A stretch of DNA of 20,523 bases from Acidimicrobiales bacterium (GTDB lineage Bacteria; Actinomycetota; Acidimicrobiia; Acidimicrobiales; JAKAVM01), in the NCBI GenBank assembly GCA_027451785.1, contig DAIDIS010000120.1, positions 1-20,523 of the forward strand, given 5' to 3'. Numbering within the stretch: the first letter of the stretch is position 1; the number at the start of each line of letters is the position of its first letter. The translations under genes and the position numbers were made by a program. This document shows positions 1-6,867 of the stretch, in pieces. The notes under the pieces are model-generated. The model had not been told where the DNA came from. It saw only the letters and a list, made by a program, of their open reading frames with translations, and did no database searches.

Positions 1-2225
1 AAACCCGCTATATCAACAGAGAGATTTCGTGGCTGGAGTTTGCGAGGAGAATCCTTGACGTCGCCAGCGACCAAAGAGTGCCGGTGCTTGAGCGTGCCAG
101 GTTTCTGGCGATCTTCTCGGATGGCATGGACGAGTTTTACCAAGTGAGGGTAGCGGGTCTCAAAGACCAGATGGCAGCGGGAGTGAGTTCTCGCTCGCCT
201 GACGGCATGACAGTGGCCGAGCAGCTCTCGGCGGTCCGTAAGATGGTCTCAGAGCTTGTCGAGAGGCAGGAGGCGGTCTTTTTCGGTGAGGTCGTTCCAA
301 CTCTGAGTTCAGCGGGAATCGAGATTGTCAGTTTTGGCTCTTTGACCCCTTCGGAACAATCCGAACTCACGTCTGTTTTCGAAAACCGCATCTTTCCGGT
401 TTTGACGCCGCTTTCGGTCGATCCGGGGCATCCGTTTCCCTACATTTCGAACCTCTCGTTGAATCTGGGCGTCACCGTAACTGACAATATGAGCAACGAG
501 AAAAGGTTTGCAAGGGTCAAGGTCCCACCATTGCTGCCAAGATTTATGGCAATCGGAAGTGGGGTTATTGGGCCCGGAAGTAATCCGCCAGGCCCGCCGA
601 AGGTGCTCAAGTTCATTCCTTTGGAGCAGGTTATGGCCGCTCACCTCTCCTACCTCTTCCCCGACATGGAGATTGGTGAAACCTGCGTATTCAGGGTCAC
701 GCGTAATGCCGACCTCACTCTTGAGGAAGACGAGGCCGAGGACCTGCTGTCGGCTCTCGAGATGGAGCTTAGGAGGCGCAGATTCGGCCGCGCCGTGAGG
801 CTGGAACTCGACGCTTTGGCATCGGATGAGGTTGAAGAGCTATTGATCCGCGAGCTGGAGATTGGTTCGGAGGATGTCTACAGGGTGAAGCCGCCATTGG
901 GACTTGGCGGCCTCTGGTCCTTGTGCTCGCTGGAGATACCGGAGCACCGTGAAGCGAAATGGTCGCCTATTCCTCCTCCTCGCCTCACGACGCCCGACGG
1001 CGAGACGAACGACATATTCTCCGTTATTTCAGAACGTGACGTATTGGTTCATCATCCGTATGAGTCGTTTGCGGCCTCGGTCGAGCGGTTTATTACGTCA
1101 GCGGCCGCTGACCCTAAGGTACTTGCGATCAAGCAAACCCTCTATAGGACTAACGGCGATAGCCCGATCGTGAAGGCCCTGATCCGGGCAGCAGAGTCCG
1201 GCAAGCAGGTTGCCGTCTTGATCGAACTGAAGGCTAGGTTCGACGAGCAACGCAACATAGCCTGGGCACGAGCGCTCGAAGAAGCGGGAGTTCACGTTGT
1301 ATACGGTCTTGTCGGGCTGAAGACCCATGCGAAAATTTCCCTTGTGGTGAGGGAGGAGGAGGGAGGCATCCGCCGCTATTGCCACATAGGAACCGGCAAT
1401 TACAATTCTTCGACGGCGAGGCTTTACGAGGACCTGGGAATTCTCACCTCTGACCCGGATATCGGAAGTGACCTTGGAGAGCTATTCAATTTCCTGACCG
1501 GCTATTCGAGACATTCAAACTACCGGAAGATCGTTGTTGCCCCTGCCTTCTTGCGCCCGAAGTTGATCTCGTTGATCGAGCACCAGGCTGTACTTGGGTC
1601 AGAGGGTCGAATAGTGATCAAGGTGAATGGCCTGACCGACCCGATTTTGATCGACGCTCTCTATGAAGCGTCCTCGGCGGGGGTCGAGATCGATCTTTTG
1701 GTGCGCGGGATTTGCTGTTTGAGGCCGGGAATAGCCGGGCTCTCCGAGACAATTCGAGTGAAGTCGATTGTAGGGAGATTTCTAGAGCACTCGCGTATCT
1801 ACTCGTTCGGGGGCGTAAGCGGCTCGTCTCCATCTTTGTATATCGGGTCTGCTGACCTTATGGAGCGAAATCTGGATCACAGAGTCGAGGTTCTCACTCC
1901 GGTCAGTGACCCGGAACTCGTCCAGACGGTGGAGACCATCCTGGGCGTCGAGCTATCCGACGACACATGGTCCTGGCAATTGCAGCCGGACGGAAATTGG
2001 ATGCGGACTCCAACAGTCAAGGGAGTGAACGCGCAGTTCCGGTTGGCGGAGCTTGCGTTGGAGAAGGATGCCAGGCGAAGAACCATTGAGGTTGCACCGC
2101 CGATCCAGGCAAGGCGGCGTATCGGCCAAATTGCGGACCTGATCCCACCCGGTCCGCCCGCCAGGAGCGGAGAAGGAGAGCCAGGAACCGGAGAAGATCG
2201 AGACAAAGGGCAGGAGACCGGCTGA
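1..2225 (+). CDS. ppk1: Polyphosphate kinase 1 (5' end outside window)
   Basis: Makes inorganic polyphosphate by reversibly moving the terminal phosphate of ATP onto a growing chain, through a phospho-histidine intermediate. The reading frame is open from base 3 and starts inside the family's N-terminal signature (NREISWLEFARR, then FLAIFSDGMDEFYQVRVAGLK), so only a short N-terminus is missing. The GTG at 78 is an internal Val codon, not the start. About 740 residues are visible. The two active-site histidines are present: GLKTHAKI (His codon at 1326) and YCHIGTGNYN (His codon at 1383, matching the secondary conserved His). The last ~25 residues form a hydrophilic Pro/Gly/Glu-rich tail beyond the usual fold and look disordered. 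The stop (2223-2225) overlaps the ATG of the next gene by one base, suggesting translational coupling. Family assignment is very secure. Confidence 0.97.
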   Translation, partial: TRYINREISWLEFARRILDVASDQRVPVLERARFLAIFSDGMDEFYQVRVAGLKDQMAAGVSSRSPDGMTVAEQLSAVRKMVSELVERQEAVFFGEVVPTLSSAGIEIVSFGSLTPSEQSELTSVFENRIFPVLTPLSVDPGHPFPYISNLSLNLGVTVTDNMSNEKRFARVKVPPLLPRFMAIGSGVIGPGSNPPGPPKVLKFIPLEQVMAAHLSYLFPDMEIGETCVFRVTRNADLTLEEDEAEDLLSALEMELRRRRFGRAVRLELDALASDEVEELLIRELEIGSEDVYRVKPPLGLGGLWSLCSLEIPEHREAKWSPIPPPRLTTPDGETNDIFSVISERDVLVHHPYESFAASVERFITSAAADPKVLAIKQTLYRTNGDSPIVKALIRAAESGKQVAVLIELKARFDEQRNIAWARALEEAGVHVVYGLVGLKTHAKISLVVREEEGGIRRYCHIGTGNYNSSTARLYEDLGILTSDPDIGSDLGELFNFLTGYSRHSNYRKIVVAPAFLRPKLISLIEHQAVLGSEGRIVIKVNGLTDPILIDALYEASSAGVEIDLLVRGICCLRPGIAGLSETIRVKSIVGRFLEHSRIYSFGGVSGSSPSLYIGSADLMERNLDHRVEVLTPVSDPELVQTVETILGVELSDDTWSWQLQPDGNWMRTPTVKGVNAQFRLAELALEKDARRRTIEVAPPIQARRRIGQIADLIPPGPPARSGEGEPGTGEDRDKGQETG

Positions 2226-2776
2226 TGCGGTTGTTATTGGAGATTGTGGTCGTAGTCGTTGTCGCCCCGATTGCCCTCGGGGGACTGACCTTGGCGCTGT
2301 TTTTCAGAAAATTGAAGCAGCCTATTCTCATCGTTCCGGGTGCGAAGGCGTCTCCGCCACTGGCTTGGAGATGGTCTATTACTCCTCCTGCACTAGCTCA
2401 CAAGCGGATTCTCCGCTCGATCCGGTCGTTACAGGCCAGGGTACGCCAATACGCGATCGACTCGGGCTTTGCAACAGCTCGCGGAAGTGTTGGCGATCTT
2501 CCCGCAGTTCTCACGGCATTAATCGGTGAGATCGAAGCGGATGCGGTAAGGATCGACATGAAGCTGATTGCCATTGAACGTGAGGATCGGCACCTGAAGC
2601 GCAAGTTTGTGGACGAATTGGATCCCGATATCACACGTCTTGAGGCATCAGCGCAAGAGGCAGAGTCGATTCTCCTTGGGTTCGATGCAATTGGTCCGCC
2701 AAGCGCTGAGATCGACTTGGCAACGCGTTTGAAGGTTTTGAAGGAAGCCGTGGGGGAGCTAAGGGACCAAAGTTAG
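2225..2776 (+). CDS. Membrane-anchored coiled-coil protein, function unknown
   Basis: 183 residues of no family I recognise. Residues ~3-28 form one very hydrophobic segment with a run of seven valines, followed by a basic patch (RKLKQ), consistent with a single membrane anchor. The rest is soluble and helical. Residues ~60-180 are rich in Glu, Asp, Arg, Leu and Ala, with heptad-like spacing suggesting a coiled coil. No cysteines or obvious catalytic motif are visible. The ATG is read directly from the ppk1 stop (TGATG, one-base overlap), so it is probably translated from the ppk1 message. Coupling suggests, but does not prove, a role with polyphosphate synthesis, for example placing the kinase at the membrane. 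The convergent flippase-like gene ends 18 bp away. Confidence 0.8.
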   Translation: MRLLLEIVVVVVVAPIALGGLTLALFFRKLKQPILIVPGAKASPPLAWRWSITPPALAHKRILRSIRSLQARVRQYAIDSGFATARGSVGDLPAVLTALIGEIEADAVRIDMKLIAIEREDRHLKRKFVDELDPDITRLEASAQEAESILLGFDAIGPPSAEIDLATRLKVLKEAVGELRDQS

Positions 2777-2794
2777 GTCTATTGCAGCATTACC

Positions 2795-4039
2795 TCAGCC
2801 TGGGGGCGGTTCCTTGTTGTCGCTTCCTTCGGCCTCGCTATCGTTACTTCGTTTGCGCCAAAAGCCGAATTTTTCAGCCCAGACCGAAATGGGCTCTGCA
2901 TCCCGCCTAGCCGTTGAGGCAAGATCCTTAAGGCTGGCTTTGTTTCTTGAGTCGGAGACTGCACTGTCGAATTTAAGCGACAGGTAGGCAATTGCGCCGA
3001 TCGGGATGGGAAGTAGGAAGTTCACGGTCCGGTAAGAGAGAACTGCGAGAAGCGTGTCGGCGTGGGGAGAACCGAAGCCGACCAACACGTATACAAGCGC
3101 TGTTTCTACGATTCCGAGCCCTCCCGGGGTGATGGGGATGAACGCCAACACATAGGCCAGGCCGTATGCAACGAGGAGATAGGGCGGAAGCGTTGTGTGC
3201 CCGAAGCTAAGCAGGAACACCCAGAGCGAAGCTGCGTCCAAGGCCCAATTCGCTGCGGCCCAAAAGACGGCCCGGAAGAGGAGCCGACGGTCTTTGCCCA
3301 TCTCCACAAGGCGTTCTGCAAGCTGCCTGAACGCGCGCTCGACCCTGTCGCCATCCACGAAGGGCAGGTGTCCGGCGGTCCGTTTCACGATGCCGACGGC
3401 GCGCTGTCGGCCTTCGGTCAGCAAGAAAACCACTCCGCCGAAAGCCCCCAACAGCAATACTCCGATGACCGCTGCTGAGGCGTAGAGCGGGTTGAGGCCC
3501 TTGAGGGGAATGGAAGCAATCAGGCCCAGCCACAACAGAGCATTCAATACCAGTGCAGAGCCGACCCCCTGGATCGAAAGAGCAAAAGTTGCGTCGGCGG
3601 ACGAGCAGCCGCTGGCCGAGAGGAGACGGAACCCGAGAGCGGTACCGGCCGCAGTGCCGCCGGGCACGATATGACTGATTGAAAGAGTCGAAAGGTCGAT
3701 TCGGAAAATCTTGGAAAACGAGAGGCGGTTGTTCGGCAATACGGTCCTGGTCAGGAGCGCATATGCGATGAGTGCCCCGACTTCCAATGCCATACCAAGG
3801 ATGAGATACCAAGGATTGACGTGTGCCAACGCGTCGAAGTGGCCGCTGTTGGCTTTCAGCTTCGGGAGGAGAAGAAACTTCCCAATCAAAAAGAGCGTAG
3901 CCAGAGTCAATGCAACGCTTACCGGGAATGGAAGTCGGTGCTTTGGCCTTTTGGCCCTTTTCGAGCGATTGGGCACTTGCGGGTTGCTCACCATGTCGTC
4001 CCCCGAGTTCTCCCCCGAGTTCTCCGATCCCGGAGTCAT
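2795..4039 (-). CDS. Flippase-like membrane protein, LPG_synthase_TM family (UPF0104/YbhN-like)
   Basis: 414 residues with about eight hydrophobic helices between residues ~38 and 360, flanked by polar tails. Recognisable family motifs are SHIVPGGTAAGTALGFRLL in the middle, FIPITPGGLGIVE near residue 310, and YRTVNFLLPIPIG in the last helices. These belong to the membrane part of MprF-type lysyl-phosphatidylglycerol synthases. No aminoacyl-transferase domain is attached, so this is the stand-alone form, usually thought to flip lipids or glycolipid intermediates; the substrate is unknown. The ATG at 4039 overlaps the upstream ABC ATPase stop (ATGA), favouring a coupled start there. A second ATG at 3994 lies behind a good SD-like GGGGGA and would give 399 residues. 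The extra N-terminus contains a 12-bp tandem repeat giving an ENSG-ENSG peptide. Family confident; start uncertain. Confidence 0.92.
   Translation of the reverse strand: MTPGSENSGENSGDDMVSNPQVPNRSKRAKRPKHRLPFPVSVALTLATLFLIGKFLLLPKLKANSGHFDALAHVNPWYLILGMALEVGALIAYALLTRTVLPNNRLSFSKIFRIDLSTLSISHIVPGGTAAGTALGFRLLSASGCSSADATFALSIQGVGSALVLNALLWLGLIASIPLKGLNPLYASAAVIGVLLLGAFGGVVFLLTEGRQRAVGIVKRTAGHLPFVDGDRVERAFRQLAERLVEMGKDRRLLFRAVFWAAANWALDAASLWVFLLSFGHTTLPPYLLVAYGLAYVLAFIPITPGGLGIVETALVYVLVGFGSPHADTLLAVLSYRTVNFLLPIPIGAIAYLSLKFDSAVSDSRNKASLKDLASTARRDAEPISVWAEKFGFWRKRSNDSEAEGSDNKEPPPG
3995..4004 (-). promoter_or_regulatory. Candidate SD for the alternative flippase-gene start
   Basis: On the minus strand GGGGGA (3999-4004) is followed by CGAC and then the ATG at 3994. 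The purine run is stronger than anything in front of the ATG at 4039, so it supports an internal start and a 399-residue product. Against this, the ATGA overlap at 4036-4039 is typical of coupled genes. Both starts may be used. Confidence 0.4.
4002..4025. repeat. Perfect 12-bp tandem duplication
   Basis: Two head-to-tail copies of CCCGAGTTCTCC (4002-4013 and 4014-4025). On the minus strand each copy contains GGAG and ends in a G run. The copies lie at the start of the flippase-like gene, either as codons for a repeated four-residue unit or, if translation starts at 3994, as its upstream region. Being a multiple of three, gain or loss of a copy by slippage would not shift the frame. Confidence 0.9.
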
Positions 4040-4869
4040 CGACTAGCCGGCCCAAGCGATCCAGAGGAGTCCCGGCTCGATAGCCTGCACGACATTCGGC
4101 CATTGCTCCGGCTCAATTCAAGGGGAATACCGAAAGTCGCCGACAGGGTATCTGAGGTGATGGACTCTTCGATCGGACCCTTTGACACGACTGCCCCCCC
4201 GGACAGGAGCAATCCGTGGGTGATCCCAGGGGGCACCTCTTCTACATGGTGCGTTACCAAAATCGTTGATGTTCGATCCGCAAGGAGCTTCGGCATCATT
4301 TCAAGCAGCCGTTCTCTAGCGCCCAGGTCGAGCCCAGCTGCCGGCTCATCGAGTATCAAAAGCTCTGGGTTGCCAACTATTGCCCTGGCGATTTGGACCT
4401 CTCGCAGTTCGCCGGACGAAAGGGTTGAAAACTCTCTGCCGACGAAGTCGCCCATTCCAAGAGAACAGAGGATCCTTGTAGCCTCTTCGAGGTCGCTGTC
4501 GTCATATTCCGACCACCACGTCTCCAGCTCGCCCTTCCTTCCCGTCATTACCACTTCTTCAACAAGTTGGTTTGGGCGGAACTGGCGGGCCAGAAACGGG
4601 CTGGAAAGCCCGATGCGACGCCTGAGGACCCGAACATCGGTTCGGCCTAATTCTTCTCCCAGGATAATGGCTTTGCCTGTCGTCGGGTGCGCCCGGGCAG
4701 ACACAACAGAAAGCATCGTTGTCTTACCGGCACCGTTTGGACCGAACACGAGCCATTGTTCTCCTGGAAGAACCGTAAAGTCGATTCCCGAAAGAATGGC
4801 CTTACCCGAGCGCGCCATGCCGACCCCTTGAAGGTCAACGACTGCGCGGCTCGTGTATCGGGAAATCAC
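4036..4869 (-). CDS. Orphan ABC transporter ATP-binding protein (YlmA-like)
   Basis: 277-residue ATPase subunit with one nucleotide-binding domain: Walker A GPNGAGKTT (residues 43-51), signature LSSGE (150-154, where the classical motif is LSGGQ), Walker B LLILDEP (170-176), D-loop Gly-Leu-Asp, and switch His207 in VTHH. The stretch around residues 87-122 (Gly-Leu-Ser-Ser-Pro, then a Trp-Trp pair and Tyr) resembles the YlmA/ModF-like group of stand-alone ATPases. No permease or binding-protein gene adjoins it. Its stop overlaps the ATG of the flippase-like gene, so the two are probably made together. Residues ~240-277 are Ser/Arg-rich and look disordered. The start is a GTG with AAGG about eight bases upstream. 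Substrate unknown; ATPase assignment secure. Confidence 0.94.
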   Translation of the reverse strand: MISRYTSRAVVDLQGVGMARSGKAILSGIDFTVLPGEQWLVFGPNGAGKTTMLSVVSARAHPTTGKAIILGEELGRTDVRVLRRRIGLSSPFLARQFRPNQLVEEVVMTGRKGELETWWSEYDDSDLEEATRILCSLGMGDFVGREFSTLSSGELREVQIARAIVGNPELLILDEPAAGLDLGARERLLEMMPKLLADRTSTILVTHHVEEVPPGITHGLLLSGGAVVSKGPIEESITSDTLSATFGIPLELSRSNGRMSCRLSSRDSSGSLGPASR

Positions 4870-4899
4870 TGAGAAACCTTACTTTCCATTGGCTCGACA

Positions 4900-6102
4900 G
4901 TGACGCATATGGGCAAGGAATGCCTCGAAAGGGCGACCTTCTTGTTGCTGCGGGTCCAACTCCCGGGCTCTGTTTCGCGCTTGACTATACGAGTGAATCC
5001 TAAGCCGATCGACAAGGCCGCCAAGATTCCGTACAAGACGATTTTTGCGACGATAGCTTCGGTCGTAGCTACGGCCTTGGTATTGGCCCTTCTTTGGCGT
5101 CTCCGTTCCATGCTCATCCTGGTCGCGATTGGAATGTTCGTCGCAGCTGTACTAAATCCGCCGGTGTCTTGGCTGACCTCCAAAGGCATGAGCCGGGGGA
5201 TTGCAACAACTATTGTTTTCTTTTGCGGGACTCTCGCTCTAATCGGAATCATCTATCTGCTGGTTGTGCCCGCCATCACAGCGGGCATCCATTTTGCCGA
5301 GACGATACCCGCCTACGTCAAGCAGGCAGAGAATGGTAATGGCTTTGCAGGGCACTTGATCCGGCGTTGGCACCTTGAGAAGTATGTCTCGAAGAATGCC
5401 TCCAAACTCCAAGGAGACCTAACGAGACTTGGATCGACATTCGGTTCTGGAGTCCTGGCTGCCGGGCAGGTCATCTTTTCGACCGCATACCACTTGGCTA
5501 TCGATACAGCGGTGGTAGCCGTAATCGCTTTGTTTGCGGTTTTAGAGGCGCCAAGGATGTTCAGCGGAGCAGTAGACCTTTTGAGCGAAGACCGCAAGGA
5601 GGTTGCCTACCGTGTTGCCAACCGGATGATCGGCTCGGTCGTGGGTTATGTTGTAGGTAACTTGGCGACTTCGATGATCGCCGGAGTGATTGTATTTGTC
5701 GACTTAACTGCATTAGGTGTCCCGTATGCATTCGTCCTTGGCCTGTGGGTGGCGTTGGTTGACCTCTTGCCGCTTATCGGTGGCTTGATCGCCGGGGTGC
5801 CAACGGTACTGATTGCACTGTCTCACTCATGGGTTGCGGCAGTTGTTACCCTGGCGGTATTTCTTGTATACCAGCAGGTGGAGAATCATTTGCTGAATCC
5901 AGTCGTCATGCGCAAGACGATGGCACTCAATCCTTTGTGGACATTGTTGGCTGTGCTATTCGGCGCTGAGATACTTGGTTTTGCGGGAGCACTGTTGGCG
6001 ATTCCGGTAGCTGGAATCATCCAAGTCATTGCCAGCGAGATTTGGCAGGGGAGCCGGGGTCGGAGGGCGGCGACCTGGTTATCGAAGGGCGAAGGCAGCT
6101 AG
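4900..6102 (+). CDS. AI-2E family transporter / PerM-like membrane protein
   Basis: Up to 400 residues with the AI-2E exporter layout: paired N-terminal helices (residues ~50-95, ending in the family-typical LNPPVSWL), a third helix, a soluble segment (~130-185), then four or five helices at the C-terminus. The late region carries the family signatures VALVDLLPLIGGLIAGVPTVL and YQQVENHLLNPVVM. Members export diverse solutes, including AI-2 in E. coli TqsA and Na+(Li+)/H+ in some; the substrate cannot be told here. The GTG at 4900 lacks a clear SD, and the first ~30 residues do not look like the family. The GTG at 4992, giving about 370 residues, is a good alternative. Divergent from the ABC gene and convergent, seven bases apart, with the deacetylase. 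Confidence 0.93.
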   Translation: MTHMGKECLERATFLLLRVQLPGSVSRLTIRVNPKPIDKAAKIPYKTIFATIASVVATALVLALLWRLRSMLILVAIGMFVAAVLNPPVSWLTSKGMSRGIATTIVFFCGTLALIGIIYLLVVPAITAGIHFAETIPAYVKQAENGNGFAGHLIRRWHLEKYVSKNASKLQGDLTRLGSTFGSGVLAAGQVIFSTAYHLAIDTAVVAVIALFAVLEAPRMFSGAVDLLSEDRKEVAYRVANRMIGSVVGYVVGNLATSMIAGVIVFVDLTALGVPYAFVLGLWVALVDLLPLIGGLIAGVPTVLIALSHSWVAAVVTLAVFLVYQQVENHLLNPVVMRKTMALNPLWTLLAVLFGAEILGFAGALLAIPVAGIIQVIASEIWQGSRGRRAATWLSKGEGS

Positions 6103-6109
6103 GACGGTT

Positions 6110-6820
6110 TCAGGCGGCAGAATGGATCGCATGGTCGCGAAGAGGACCAACGACCCAGCCATTCTGGGATACGGCGTCAACGATTTTCGGCAAGGCACCT
6201 AACGTCGACCGCCATGACTCCGGCGACGAAGTGCAATCGGAGTCATGGAGAAGTATCGTCCCTCCCGGTCCGATTCCCTTCAAGACGTCAGTCAAGACAG
6301 TCTCGGGAGTCGCTTTTGCTCTCCAGTCGCGGCCCCAGGTCGACCAAAGAACGGTTTCCAAGTCAAGGCGGTGAGCCGCAAATACCGTTCCACTCGATAT
6401 AACTCCGTATGGCGGGCGGAACCATCGAATAGGACCGCCAACAGAGTCTTCCAATGCCGCCTTCCCTCTCTTGAGGTCGGACAAGACCCAGGCTCCGGAC
6501 CTGAACAAGTGATTTCGGTGCTCGTATCCATGAAGGCCTACTTCGTGACCGGCGTCGAAAATCTCCCTAGCTAACCCCCCCGATTTTTCGGCCATAGAAC
6601 CAAGCATGAAGAAGGTTGCTCTTATTCCAAGCCGATCAAGCTCTGTCAGTATTTGGGGCGTAGACGATCGGTCTGGACCATCGTCGAACGTAAGGGCGAC
6701 ATGGGCGGAATCGCCTTGTCCGGCCAGGGACTTTAGGGCGAGCTTTCGTACGAACGGAACGGCACTGATCGCAGGGAGGGAATGTGCGACAGCTCCCGCT
6801 GCGGCGGCCCCAATTGCCAA
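6110..6820 (-). CDS. Polysaccharide deacetylase (NodB, carbohydrate esterase 4)
   Basis: 236 residues, a hydrophobic Ala-rich N-terminus (~1-25) and then a full NodB domain. All CE4 motifs are visible: TFDDGPD with Asp46 (catalytic base) and metal-binding Asp47; HGYEH with metal ligands His97 and His101; FRPPYG with Arg135; GRDW with Asp165; and ILLHDS with His192. It should be a metal-dependent N- or O-deacetylase of an extracellular or envelope glycan. The hydrophobic N-terminus suggests export or a membrane anchor, but I see no clear cleavage site. The TTG start is supported by AAGAGAG eight bases upstream, and there is no ATG or GTG between it and the upstream gene. It lies 47 bp behind the glycosyltransferase on the same strand, probably one operon. 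Confidence 0.93.
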   Translation of the reverse strand: MAIGAAAAGAVAHSLPAISAVPFVRKLALKSLAGQGDSAHVALTFDDGPDRSSTPQILTELDRLGIRATFFMLGSMAEKSGGLAREIFDAGHEVGLHGYEHRNHLFRSGAWVLSDLKRGKAALEDSVGGPIRWFRPPYGVISSGTVFAAHRLDLETVLWSTWGRDWRAKATPETVLTDVLKGIGPGGTILLHDSDCTSSPESWRSTLGALPKIVDAVSQNGWVVGPLRDHAIHSAA

Positions 6821-6867
6821 TGACGTAACTCTCTTCAGCGAATTGCCTTCCTGAGGGCGGAGATGCC

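Noticed and set aside
78..80. GTG as the start of polyphosphate kinase
   Set aside because: The frame continues upstream to base 3 with conserved PPK1 residues (NREISWLEF), so the real start is outside the window.
4006..4016. Possible CRISPR or other repeat array
   Set aside because: Only two 12-bp copies with no spacers; no other direct-repeat series noticed in the window.
3207..4103. 298-residue open frame on the minus strand
   Set aside because: It lies in another frame across the well-supported flippase-like gene and the ATPase end, is Arg/Gly-rich, lacks any domain signature and breaks the family motifs read in the correct frame.
3821..4831. 336-residue open frame on the plus strand opposite the ABC ATPase
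   Set aside because: Ser/Arg/Pro-rich antisense shadow of an unambiguous ATPase gene; no motif or membrane pattern.
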